A DNA stretch of 64,000 bases from Spirosoma taeanense (lineage in GTDB: Bacteria; Bacteroidota; Bacteroidia; Cytophagales; Spirosomataceae), in assembly GCF_013127955.1 (NCBI RefSeq), contig NZ_CP053435.1, forward strand, positions 1 through 64,000. The letters are read 5' to 3'. Under the pieces are notes generated by a model. The model was not told the origin of the DNA. It did no database searches and saw only the letters and a program-made list of their open reading frames with translations. Positions 9,471 to 17,431 of this stretch are shown in pieces (the first letter of the stretch is position 1; every line of letters begins with the position of its first letter). Made by a program: the position numbers and the translations under genes.

Positions 9471-9478
9471 TATCTTTG
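9471..9478 (+). promoter_or_regulatory. -7 box of the exbB-exbD operon
   Basis: Perfect TATCTTTG in the 107-bp gap after the MDR gene. It gives a leader of about 90 nt to the ATG at 9573, or about 25 nt if the TTG at 9507 is used. Confidence 0.5.
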
Positions 9479-9572
9479 AAAACAATATCCGACAAAACCG
9501 GCTCGTTTGTGGGTAAAGACCCTAACTATACCGGTTGCCGGTCAAACTCATCCACTTACCCGATTCGTTCGT

Positions 9573-10286
9573 ATGCTCCTGCTTCAGGTACCGGCCACTG
9601 ACACCACGGCCGCATCGCTGTCGGCCACCTCGGCGGCTGCTCAACCCCAAAGTCTGCAACTGTTTGATCTGGTAGCCAAAGGCGGTTGGGTGATGGTGCC
9701 CATTGCGTTTTTGTTCTTCTCTGCTCTCTACCTGATTTTCGAGCGGTTTTTTGTTATCCGTTCGCAGACCCGTGCTGATGCCAATTTCATCGACAACATT
9801 CGGGATATGGTGGCACAGGGGAATATTAAGTCGGCCGAGTCATTTGCGAAAAACCAGCGCACCGCTATGGGACGTGTATTCGAAAAGGCTATTGGCCGGA
9901 TCGGGTCGCCCATCAAAGACATTGAAAGTACAGTCGAAACGGTTGGGCAGATCGAGTTATCCCGGCTGGAACGGAACATGGGTTATCTCGGCATCATCGC
10001 CGGTATTGCGCCCATGCTGGGGTTCATCGGAACCATCTCCGGGATTATCCGGATTTTTTACGACATCTCGCTGTCCGATAATATCAGCGTCGGCATCATT
10101 GCCGGTGGTTTGTACGAAAAAATGATTACGTCCGGTGCCGGTCTGATTGTTGGGGTAATCGCCTACACGGGTTACCACTTGCTGAATATGATGATCGAAC
10201 GCTTTACGCTGGCGCTCGAAATGAATGCGTTTGAGTTCATCGAAGTACTTCAGAAACCAACCGCCGAGCCCGCACGGATGCGCTAA
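9573..10286 (+). CDS. exbB: MotA/TolQ/ExbB proton-channel family protein
   Basis: Inner-membrane proton-channel subunit that, with ExbD, energises TonB-dependent uptake. Using the ATG at 9573 gives 237 residues. A TTG at 9507 would add 22 residues and cannot be excluded, as it lies just after a -7 box. The protein has a transmembrane segment near GGWVMVPIAFLFFSALYLIF, a long cytoplasmic region, and two more segments in NMGYLGIIAGIAPMLGFIGT and SGAGLIVGVIAYTGYHLL. The latter two are the conserved pore-forming pair. exbD follows on the same strand. No tonB is in the window, so partner choice is inferred. Confidence 0.88.
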   Translation: MLLLQVPATDTTAASLSATSAAAQPQSLQLFDLVAKGGWVMVPIAFLFFSALYLIFERFFVIRSQTRADANFIDNIRDMVAQGNIKSAESFAKNQRTAMGRVFEKAIGRIGSPIKDIESTVETVGQIELSRLERNMGYLGIIAGIAPMLGFIGTISGIIRIFYDISLSDNISVGIIAGGLYEKMITSGAGLIVGVIAYTGYHLLNMMIERFTLALEMNAFEFIEVLQKPTAEPARMR

Positions 10287-10292
10287 ACCGCT

Positions 10293-10377
10293 GTCAATTA
10301 GTGCCATTACCGTCAGCACGGGTCAGTCAGGCCTCGACCGTCAATGACAATAAATGGCACGTAATGACGATCATGAC
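10293..10377. repeat. Hyphenated palindrome in the exbB-exbD spacer (GTCATT class)
   Basis: GTGCCATT (10301-10308) is repeated inverted as AATGGCAC (10353-10360). The flanking words GTCAATTA and CCGTCAG on the left match AATGAC-type words on the right at 10343-10348 and 10363-10368. The right half covers the ATG at 10354, which supports the later ATG at 10384 as the exbD start. The same words build the spacers before nusG and rpoC. Confidence 0.6.
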
Positions 10378-10776
10378 CTTTCTATGAAGCTCCGAAGAAA
10401 AAGCAAGTTTGCCGCCGAAGTCGCGACTTCCTCGCTGAACGACATCATGTTCTTTTTGCTGTTGTTCTTCCTGATTATCTCGACGGTGGCTAACCCGAAT
10501 GTTATCAAGCTCATGTTGCCAAAGGCGGCATCGTCGCAGCAATTGAGCAAAAAGCAGGTGACGCTCTCGGTGGATGAAAACAAGCAATATTTCATCGACA
10601 AAAAGCCCGTTGATCCAACGAATCTGGAAACCGAACTTAAAACCATTATGGCGGGTATTGCCGAGCCAACCGTTGTGGTGCGTTTTGACAAGACGCTGAC
10701 TGTTCAGGATTTAGTGGATGTACTCCAGACCGGAGCAAAACTTAATATCAAGATGGTTATGGCTACGTCAAAGTAG
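10354..10776 (+). CDS. exbD: ExbD/TolR biopolymer transport protein
   Basis: Partner of ExbB: one transmembrane helix anchors a periplasmic domain. The longest form has 140 residues, but the ATG at 10384 (130 residues, starting MKLRRKSKFAAEV) matches the usual Bacteroidota ExbD beginning and avoids the palindrome that covers 10354. The transmembrane helix DIMFFLLLFFLIIST contains the essential aspartate that binds protons. The C-terminal domain includes VVRFDKTLTVQDLVDVLQ. A second exbD copy, common in this phylum, is absent here. Confidence 0.9.
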   Translation: MARNDDHDLSMKLRRKSKFAAEVATSSLNDIMFFLLLFFLIISTVANPNVIKLMLPKAASSQQLSKKQVTLSVDENKQYFIDKKPVDPTNLETELKTIMAGIAEPTVVVRFDKTLTVQDLVDVLQTGAKLNIKMVMATSK

Positions 10777-10807
10777 CCTGAAATGCTGGGATAGACTTTT
10801 ATTTCTG

Positions 10808-10840
10808 AGCCGCAGCGAAAACGCTGCGGCTTTTTCTTTT
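10808..10840 (+). terminator. Rho-independent terminator of exbB-exbD
   Basis: A perfect 10-bp stem, AGCCGCAGCG/CGCTGCGGCT, with loop AAAA and a following T-rich tail (10831-10840). It starts 32 bp after the exbD stop. Confidence 0.9.
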
Positions 10841-10886
10841 AATCAAATCCAGGCGGTTTTGAGTTTACTGGACAAAAACTAAACTC

Positions 10887-12467
10887 ATGACCGCTGATTA
10901 TACCGAAGCCGCCGTTTGCCATGTCGACGACCTCGTTGACGGTGAGTTGAAAACTGTTTCCATTGGTGATACAGAAGTGTTATTGGCGCGCGCTGAAGGA
11001 CAGTATTACGCCCTACACCCAAAGTGTACGCATTACCAGGGGCCTTTAGTAAAAGGGCTGCTTCATGGAAACCGGCTTATCTGTCCCTGGCACAACGCCT
11101 GTTTTGATGTCCGCACGGGTTATCGATTAGAAGCACCGGCGTTGAATGGTCTTCCTACCCACGAGGTACGGATTGAACACGATCAGGTGTTCGTCCGGCT
11201 GACGACGGATAAAGAAAGTCTGGAAAACCCTTTGGCGACACCCGATGAGAGTAATGAAGAGATGTACGTCATCATTGGCAGTGGGGGAGCCGCTGCGTTT
11301 GCGGCCGAAGGTTTGCGAGAAGGCGGCTTTACGGGTCGAATCATAATGGTTACCGAAAGTCAGGAAGGGCCGTATGACCGGCCCAACTGCTCCAAAAACT
11401 TTTTGCAGGGTAACGCGCCTGATGAGTGGATGCCCCTGCGTGGGCAGCAGTTCTATAAGGATTACGGTATTACTATTCGTACCGGACAGCGAGTCGTGGC
11501 GCTCGATGCCGGGATGAAACAACTCAAATTAGCCTCCGGCGAAACGATCTCTTATGACAAGGCTCTGGTCTGCCCCGGTGGAGTGCCGAATCGATTTCCT
11601 GTACCGGGCGTTGACCTCGATGGCATTTACACGCTCCGTACCCTGAACGACAGCCGGATGCTTCGTACTCTGGGGCAACAGGGTAAGCGAGTCGTTATTA
11701 TCGGCAGCTCCTTTATTGGCCTGGAAGGAGCTATGAGTTTACGTAAACTTGGTAGCGAGGTTGATGTGGTGGGTAGAGAAAAAACGCCGTTTGAAGCAAT
11801 CTTAGGCGAAAAAATTGGCCGGTTAATACAGCACTGGCACGAGCAGGATGGGATTCGGTTTCATCTCGGCCGGACTGTACAGCGGTTCGAAGGCGAAGGC
11901 ACTGTCCGTGAAGTCGTACTCGATAACGGCGAACGGCTCCCGGCTGATTTTGTCCTGCTGGGGCTTGGCGTTACGCCTAAAACCGATTTCTTTAACGGCG
12001 TTTCGCTCGAAAAAGATGGTGGCGTTTGTACCGACCAATACTTAAACGTTACCGATAATCTATACGCAGCCGGCGACATCGTCCATTACCCCGTTGCCGA
12101 TGGCTTGCAGCGGATCGAACACTGGAAGGTAGCGGGACAACAGGGGCATATTGCCGGTTTGAATATGGCGGGCAAAGAAATACCGTATCAGGACGTTCCC
12201 TTTTTCTGGACGAACCAGCAGGGTAAGCGGATTAATTACGTCGGTCACGCTGACCAGTTTAATGAAATCATTTATGATGGAAACCCGGAAACCGACGAGT
12301 CCTTCCTGGCTTTTTACGTTCAAAACGGGCATATCAAAGCGGTTGCGGGCCTGAAACGGGATCAGGATGTTATTGCCATCCGGGAGATAATGCAGGAAGG
12401 GCGGATGCCCTCGGCTGAAACGATCCGGAACGGGATTGTGTGGACAGACGAGTTGAAAAAAGCCTGA
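10887..12467 (+). CDS. Rieske 2Fe-2S / FAD-dependent pyridine nucleotide-disulfide oxidoreductase
   Basis: A two-module redox protein of 526 residues. The N-terminal Rieske domain (about 10-110) binds a 2Fe-2S cluster through CTHYQG and CPWHNACFD. It is followed by a class-I disulfide oxidoreductase fold with an N-terminal FAD site (VIIGSGGAAAFAAEGL near 130), an NAD(P) site (VVIIGSSFIGLEGAMSL near 270) and a reductase C-terminal domain. The order matches the AIFM3-like (nitrite reductase-like, Nfrl) family. No redox-active CxxxxC disulfide is visible in the FAD half, so it is probably a ferredoxin-type reductase. It stands alone between a terminator and the exonuclease gene. The electron partner is unknown. 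Confidence 0.87.
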   Translation: MTADYTEAAVCHVDDLVDGELKTVSIGDTEVLLARAEGQYYALHPKCTHYQGPLVKGLLHGNRLICPWHNACFDVRTGYRLEAPALNGLPTHEVRIEHDQVFVRLTTDKESLENPLATPDESNEEMYVIIGSGGAAAFAAEGLREGGFTGRIIMVTESQEGPYDRPNCSKNFLQGNAPDEWMPLRGQQFYKDYGITIRTGQRVVALDAGMKQLKLASGETISYDKALVCPGGVPNRFPVPGVDLDGIYTLRTLNDSRMLRTLGQQGKRVVIIGSSFIGLEGAMSLRKLGSEVDVVGREKTPFEAILGEKIGRLIQHWHEQDGIRFHLGRTVQRFEGEGTVREVVLDNGERLPADFVLLGLGVTPKTDFFNGVSLEKDGGVCTDQYLNVTDNLYAAGDIVHYPVADGLQRIEHWKVAGQQGHIAGLNMAGKEIPYQDVPFFWTNQQGKRINYVGHADQFNEIIYDGNPETDESFLAFYVQNGHIKAVAGLKRDQDVIAIREIMQEGRMPSAETIRNGIVWTDELKKA

Positions 12468-12483
12468 TTTTACCGAAACTATT

Positions 12484-12491
12484 TACCTTTG
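12484..12491 (+). promoter_or_regulatory. -7 box of the exonuclease gene
   Basis: Perfect TACCTTTG 31 nt upstream of the ATG at 12523, in the 55-bp gap after the Rieske/FAD gene. Confidence 0.5.
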
Positions 12492-12522
12492 TGACCTGAC
12501 CGTGTGAAATCCCGGTTTGGTT

Positions 12523-13344
12523 ATGATGCACCAACTTGTACTCAAAAAGCCGCTAGCTTTTTTCGACCTCGAAACAACCGGTATCAACGTTACAAAAGAT
12601 CGGGTTATCGACATCTGCATTATTAAGGCGCTGCCCGGTGGCGAAGTTGTTCGCAAAACCCAGCGCGTGAATCCGGGTATGCCCATTCCGCTGGAGTCGA
12701 GCATGATACACGGCATTTATGACGAAGATGTGGTCGATGCACCCCCCTTCAAAGCCATTGCCCGAACGCTGGCTCAGTTTATGGAAGGCTGTGATCTGGC
12801 CGGGTTCAACTGCAACCGCTTCGACGTACCGCTTCTGGTTGAAGAGTTTCTTCGGGCCAATGTTGACTTTGACATAAAAAACCGGCGGCTGGTCGATGCC
12901 CAGCGGATCTTTCACCTAATGGAACCGCGTAATCTGTCGGCAGCGTATAAATTCTACTGCAATAAAGATCTTATTGGGGCTCATGGGGCCGAGGCCGACA
13001 CGATTGCTACCCTTGAAGTGCTGAATGCCCAGGTACAGCGTTATATGGGTATGGTGGCCAAGACCGACAGCGGGCAGGACGTCGTTTTTGAAAATGACAT
13101 GGACATGCTCCATAGCCTGACGGCCAATAAGAACGTAGACCTTGCCGGGCGCATGATTATTAATGACAAAGGCGAAGAAGTGTTCAACTTTGGTAAACAC
13201 AAAGGCTTACCTGTTTTGGATGTGCTCAAAAAAGAACCATCGTTTTATGACTGGATGCTGAAAGGGGAGTTTCCGCTCGATACGAAACGGCGGCTGACCG
13301 AAATCCGGCTACGTATGTTCAGCAATGGCAACGGGCGGAAGTAA
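12523..13344 (+). CDS. DnaQ-like 3'-5' exonuclease
   Basis: Exonuclease of the DEDD superfamily, 273 residues from the ATG at 12523 (another ATG follows directly, and an upstream TTG at 12517 is less likely). Motifs are Exo I FFDLETTGI with the paired acidic residues, Exo II AGFNCNRFDVPLL, and Exo III HGAEADTIATLEVL. The C-terminal part NFGKHKGLPVLDVLK resembles the DUF3820-type module often fused to such nucleases in Bacteroidota. It could act as a proofreading-like or RNase T-like nuclease. It is not a full DNA polymerase III epsilon operon context, so the role is open. Confidence 0.88.
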   Translation: MMHQLVLKKPLAFFDLETTGINVTKDRVIDICIIKALPGGEVVRKTQRVNPGMPIPLESSMIHGIYDEDVVDAPPFKAIARTLAQFMEGCDLAGFNCNRFDVPLLVEEFLRANVDFDIKNRRLVDAQRIFHLMEPRNLSAAYKFYCNKDLIGAHGAEADTIATLEVLNAQVQRYMGMVAKTDSGQDVVFENDMDMLHSLTANKNVDLAGRMIINDKGEEVFNFGKHKGLPVLDVLKKEPSFYDWMLKGEFPLDTKRRLTEIRLRMFSNGNGRK

Positions 13345-13464
13345 TGCATAGATTAACCCAATGGATATGAAAGAACAGTAGATGGTCGCGCTTTTCTCTA
13401 TTATAAGCTTGCGGTACCCACTTCAGGACTAAGTTTACACATTACACCAATCGCAAATAATCGC

Positions 13465-13472
13465 TACCTTTG
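13465..13472 (+). promoter_or_regulatory. -7 box of the nuoK-L-M-N operon
   Basis: Perfect TACCTTTG 26 nt upstream of the nuoK ATG, in a 154-bp gap. It implies that nuoKLMN has its own promoter here. Confidence 0.55.
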
Positions 13473-13498
13473 CGGCACTTTCTATTAACCGGCAAGCC

Positions 13499-13843
13499 AT
13501 GCAACCCACGCAGGACGTCCTCATTCCGGAAGTCATTCAGCAAATACCCCTCACGTATTATCTGATTCTCAGCACCGCGCTGTTCGTCATTGGCATCATC
13601 GGCGTCCTGACCCGGCGCAACGCCATCATCATCTTCATGTCCATCGAGTTGATGCTTAATGCGGTCAACTTACTTCTGATTGCTTTTTCGTCCTATCGCT
13701 CCGATTCAGCCGGTCAGGTGTTCGTCTTTTTCATCATGGCCGTAGCCGCTGCGGAGGTCTCGGTCGGGCTGGCCATTATCGTGATGATTTACCGCAACAC
13801 CCGATCGATTGATGTGGGGCTGCTTAATAAACTAAAGTGGTAA
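13499..13843 (+). CDS. nuoK: NADH-quinone oxidoreductase subunit K
   Basis: Small membrane subunit of respiratory complex I. The 114 residues form three transmembrane helices. The conserved glutamates for proton transfer are seen in [15 protein letters not shown] and in the third helix at [11 protein letters not shown]. The N-terminus is about ten residues longer than in Escherichia coli. It is the first gene of the nuoK-L-M-N group, and no nuoA-J genes precede it. Confidence 0.95.
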   Translation: MQPTQDVLIPEVIQQIPLTYYLILSTALFVIGIIGVLTRRNAIIIFMSIELMLNAVNLLLIAFSSYRSDSAGQVFVFFIMAVAAAEVSVGLAIIVMIYRNTRSIDVGLLNKLKW

Positions 13844-13845
13844 AC

Positions 13846-13927
13846 TGAGTTTGCGATAGAATGAGGGCTCATAGGCATCTGGCCAGATCAGCCAAATCGC
13901 GAACTGAAAACGTAAACCGAAAACTGT
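13846..13927. repeat. Hyphenated palindrome in the nuoK-nuoL spacer (ACTGAAAAC class)
   Basis: The spacer is centred on ATCTGGCCAGAT (a perfect 12-bp palindrome) with outer words such as TTGCGAT on the left against ATCGCGAA on the right. The right half repeats an ACTGAAAAC/CCGAAAACT word about every 10-15 nt and ends 5 nt before the nuoL ATG. Confidence 0.5.
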
Positions 13928-13931
13928 TTTC

Positions 13932-15860
13932 ATGCAACCAGAATTACTCTGTGCGTTAATTCCGCTTTTTCCGCTGATTGGTTTCCTGATCAACGGCATC
14001 GGCTTTCGGCACATGCCGAAAGGAGCGGCTGGTGCCATTGCCACGGTGGCCGTCCTGGCGTCGTTTTTAACCTCCGCCTTCCTCTTTGGTGCGTTTATTG
14101 GGCAGGCTAATCTCAACAACAATACCGGCCCGATCGTCGCTACGCTCTTCGATTGGATCAGCGTAGGGGATCTGCATATCAACTTCTCGTTTCAGATTGA
14201 TCAGTTGAGCCTGCTGATGCTGCTGGTTGTAACGGGTGTCGGGTCGTTGATTCACCTCTACAGCATTGGCTACATGAAGCATGATGAAGGGTTTGGCAAG
14301 TTCATGGCTTTCCTGAACCTGTTCATATTCTTTATGCTCCTGCTGGTAATGGGTTCCAACTACGTCATCATGTTTATCGGCTGGGAAGGTGTCGGGCTAT
14401 GCTCGTATCTGCTCATCGGTTTCTGGAACACCAATACCAGTTATAACAATGCCGCCCGCAAAGCCTTCGTCATGAACCGCATTGGCGATCTGGGTTTTCT
14501 GCTCGGTATCTTCACCATCATTAATACGTTCGGCACAGTTGAGTACGTAGACGTTTTCAAGCAGGCTACCAGCCTGCCGATAGGTGATACGACGGTGCTG
14601 CTCATTACGTTGCTTCTGTTCGTTGGGGCAATGGGTAAGTCGGCGCAGATTCCGCTCTATACGTGGCTGCCCGACGCGATGGCCGGTCCTACGCCTGTAT
14701 CGGCCCTGATTCACGCGGCCACGATGGTAACGGCGGGTATTTATATGGTCGTTCGCTCGAACGTCCTCTACACGCTGGCCCCGCTTTCGCTCGAGATTAT
14801 GGGCGGTATTGCCATCGCAACGGCCCTGCTGGCGGCTTCGATCGGCCTGTTACAGAATGACATTAAGAAAGTACTGGCATACTCGACGGTTTCTCAACTG
14901 GGGTATATGTTCCTGGGGTTGAGCGCGACGGCGTACACGGCAGGGATGTTCCACGTTATTACGCACGCGTTCTTCAAAGCCCTGCTGTTTCTCGGCGCGG
15001 GTAGCGTTATTCACGCTATGTCCGACGAGCAGGACATCCGTAAAATGGGAGGTCTGCGGAAAGCGTTACCTGTTACGTTCGTTACGTTCCTGATCGGTAC
15101 TATAGCAATCTCGGGCTTGCCGCCGTTTGCGGGCTTCTTCTCGAAAGACGAAATTCTGGCGCACGTTTTTGAACATAGCAAAGTGCTGTGGGCATTGGGC
15201 GTTCTAGGCTCCGGGCTGACCTCTTTTTATATGTTCCGGCTCCTCTTCCTGACGTTCTTCGGCGAATTCCGGGGTACCGAGGAGCAACAGCACCACCTGC
15301 ACGAATCGCCCGCTACGATGACTGCTCCCTTAGTAGTACTGGCAATCCTGTCGGCCGTTGGCGGTGTGCTGAACCTGCCGGGTTCGGGCTGGCTAGGGGA
15401 CTTTATGGCGCCCTTGTTTGAAGGTTCGCGTCAGGTGAACCCCGAAGCCTTTGCCGAGTCAACCATTGAGCACAGCACGGAATATACCCTGATGGCTGTT
15501 TCGGCCGGGGTTGCGTTGCTGTCGCTTATTCTGGCCTACGTCATGTACATCAATCGCCGGGCGGTTCCCGCGCCTGATTCAGCCGAACGGTCGTTGCCAG
15601 AACAGGTTGTTTACAACAAGTACTACGTTGACGAACTCTACGAAACGATCATTGTGCGGCCGGTTCGTGGGCTGGGGGATGTCTTCTATAGCTTTGGTGA
15701 GTTTGCTATTGATGGCGTTGTCAATGGTACGGCCTGGCTTGTCCGTAAAAGTTCGGCACAGTTGCGGCTGCTGCAAAACGGTTCCATTGGATTCTATGTC
15801 TTCGCCATGGTGCTGAGTATCGCGGCCATTTTTGCCTTACGTTTCTTTATTCGTTTCTGA
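13932..15860 (+). CDS. nuoL: NADH-quinone oxidoreductase subunit L
   Basis: Largest antiporter-like proton-pumping subunit of complex I, with a long lateral C-terminal helix. The 642 residues have the usual length. The conserved channel motif KSAQIPLYTWLPDAMAGP followed by TPVSALIHAATMVTAG is present near residue 240. The ending is hydrophobic (MVLSIAAIFALRFFIRF). It is followed by nuoM after 24 bp. Confidence 0.97.
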   Translation: MQPELLCALIPLFPLIGFLINGIGFRHMPKGAAGAIATVAVLASFLTSAFLFGAFIGQANLNNNTGPIVATLFDWISVGDLHINFSFQIDQLSLLMLLVVTGVGSLIHLYSIGYMKHDEGFGKFMAFLNLFIFFMLLLVMGSNYVIMFIGWEGVGLCSYLLIGFWNTNTSYNNAARKAFVMNRIGDLGFLLGIFTIINTFGTVEYVDVFKQATSLPIGDTTVLLITLLLFVGAMGKSAQIPLYTWLPDAMAGPTPVSALIHAATMVTAGIYMVVRSNVLYTLAPLSLEIMGGIAIATALLAASIGLLQNDIKKVLAYSTVSQLGYMFLGLSATAYTAGMFHVITHAFFKALLFLGAGSVIHAMSDEQDIRKMGGLRKALPVTFVTFLIGTIAISGLPPFAGFFSKDEILAHVFEHSKVLWALGVLGSGLTSFYMFRLLFLTFFGEFRGTEEQQHHLHESPATMTAPLVVLAILSAVGGVLNLPGSGWLGDFMAPLFEGSRQVNPEAFAESTIEHSTEYTLMAVSAGVALLSLILAYVMYINRRAVPAPDSAERSLPEQVVYNKYYVDELYETIIVRPVRGLGDVFYSFGEFAIDGVVNGTAWLVRKSSAQLRLLQNGSIGFYVFAMVLSIAAIFALRFFIRF

Positions 15861-15884
15861 CCTACCGGCATCTGAATTGACTGT

Positions 15885-17363
15885 ATGCTTACTCTCGCAT
15901 TAATACTTTTTCCGGTCATTGCGGCCACGCTGCTTCTGGTTACGTCGGGTGATACGACCAAACGGTTAGCTTTCGGCGCTGCGTTGGCAGAACTGGCGCT
16001 GGCTGTTTACGTCTTCAATACTTTCATTCCGAATGCCGAATCCCAGTTTGGATTTGATTATCCCTGGATTGGTTCTTTGGGTATTCGATTTAGTAGCGGT
16101 ATCGATGGAGTTAGTGTGCTGCTAGTATTACTAACGGGGCTGGTCGTGCCGTTCATTATTCTGTCCACGTTCGAGCGCAACTACGAACGGCCCGGTGCGT
16201 TCTATGCCCTCATGCTGTATATGCAGGCTGCTCTGATGGGCGTCTTCACGGCGCGCGACGGGTTTTTGTTCTATCTGTTCTTCGAGGCCGCGCTGATACC
16301 GATCTACTTCCTGGCGGCTATGTGGGGCGGTGAGAATCGAGTGCCGGTTACGTTCAAATTCTTTGTCTATACCATCTTTGGAAGTCTGTTCATGCTGCTT
16401 GCGCTGGTGTATCTGTATTACCAGACACCCGCTACGGTAACGGCAGCCCACTCGTCGGCGATCGCTGATTTTTACAAATTGAAGCTGACGCCAGAGGCAC
16501 AGGGCTGGGTATTCTGGGCATTTTTCATTGCGTTTGCCATCAAAATGCCGATTTTTCCCTTCCACACTTGGCAGCCCGATACCTACGTTGAATCGCCAAC
16601 GCCCGCAACCATGCTGTTGGCTGGGATTATGCTCAAGATGGGCGTTTATGGTCTGATTCGGTTTATTCTGCCGATTGTGCCGTTGGGTGTTGAGACCTGG
16701 GGACAACTCGCCATTATCCTGTCGGTCATCGGGATTATCTACGGATCAATTATCGCTATCCGGCAACGCGACATGAAGCGGCTGATCGCTTACTCGTCAT
16801 TTTCGCACGTTGGTCTGATGGCGGCCGGGGTGTTTTCCCAGACCGAAACCGGAATGCAGGGCGCGCTTGTGCAGATGCTGGCGCACGGGATTAACGTTGT
16901 GGGGATGTTCTTCGTAGCCGATATAATTTTCTCTCGTACCAATACGCGGCAACTGGATCAGCTGGGTGGCATTACACGCACAACGCCCAAGCTGACCGTA
17001 TACTTTATGATTATGCTGCTGGGCAGCGTTGCCCTGCCGCTTACGAACGGGTTCATCGGTGAGTTTCTGCTGCTCCATGGCGTCTTTACGTACAACAACT
17101 ACCTGGGACTAGCTGCTGGGTTCACTATTATTTTCGGCGCCGTATATATGCTGCGGATGTTCCAGAAGAGCATGTTCGGGCCTAGCTCGTCGCGCACTGA
17201 ATCGTTCGCCGATCTGACCAGTTCCGAAAGTTGGGTGTTCGTACCCCTGGTGGTAATGGTGTTCTGGATGGGTGTTTACCCGCAAACGTTCTTAAAAGTA
17301 ACTGAACCTGCCGTTGCTAACCTGATGAAGTACGTGGGTACGACGGCCGTATCTCTGAAATAA
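15885..17363 (+). CDS. nuoM: NADH-quinone oxidoreductase subunit M
   Basis: Second antiporter-like subunit of complex I, 492 residues and about 14 transmembrane helices. The conserved lysine and channel region appear in KMPIFPFHTWQPDTYVESP followed by TPATMLLAGIMLKMG, with RDMKRLIAYSSFSHVGLM further on. The gene lies between nuoL and nuoN in the standard order. Confidence 0.97.
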   Translation: MLTLALILFPVIAATLLLVTSGDTTKRLAFGAALAELALAVYVFNTFIPNAESQFGFDYPWIGSLGIRFSSGIDGVSVLLVLLTGLVVPFIILSTFERNYERPGAFYALMLYMQAALMGVFTARDGFLFYLFFEAALIPIYFLAAMWGGENRVPVTFKFFVYTIFGSLFMLLALVYLYYQTPATVTAAHSSAIADFYKLKLTPEAQGWVFWAFFIAFAIKMPIFPFHTWQPDTYVESPTPATMLLAGIMLKMGVYGLIRFILPIVPLGVETWGQLAIILSVIGIIYGSIIAIRQRDMKRLIAYSSFSHVGLMAAGVFSQTETGMQGALVQMLAHGINVVGMFFVADIIFSRTNTRQLDQLGGITRTTPKLTVYFMIMLLGSVALPLTNGFIGEFLLLHGVFTYNNYLGLAAGFTIIFGAVYMLRMFQKSMFGPSSSRTESFADLTSSESWVFVPLVVMVFWMGVYPQTFLKVTEPAVANLMKYVGTTAVSLK

Positions 17364-17369
17364 AATTTG

Positions 17370-17419
17370 ATGGTTTGCCTGCTCAGCCGCTGCTGAACAG
17401 CCGAACGACAAAGCAACCA
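17370..17419. repeat. Imperfect palindrome in the nuoM-nuoN spacer
   Basis: TGGTTTGC on the left and GCAACCA on the right flank an inner GCTCAGC/GCTGA pair around the loop CGCT. The match is imperfect. It fills most of the 68-bp spacer and may be a decayed relative of the palindromes in other spacers of this window. Confidence 0.35.
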
Positions 17420-17431
17420 ACCCAAACAAGC

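Noticed and set aside
16131..16706. 191-codon open frame on the minus strand
   Set aside because: Antisense to nuoM, rich in His, Gln and Arg, with no motif.
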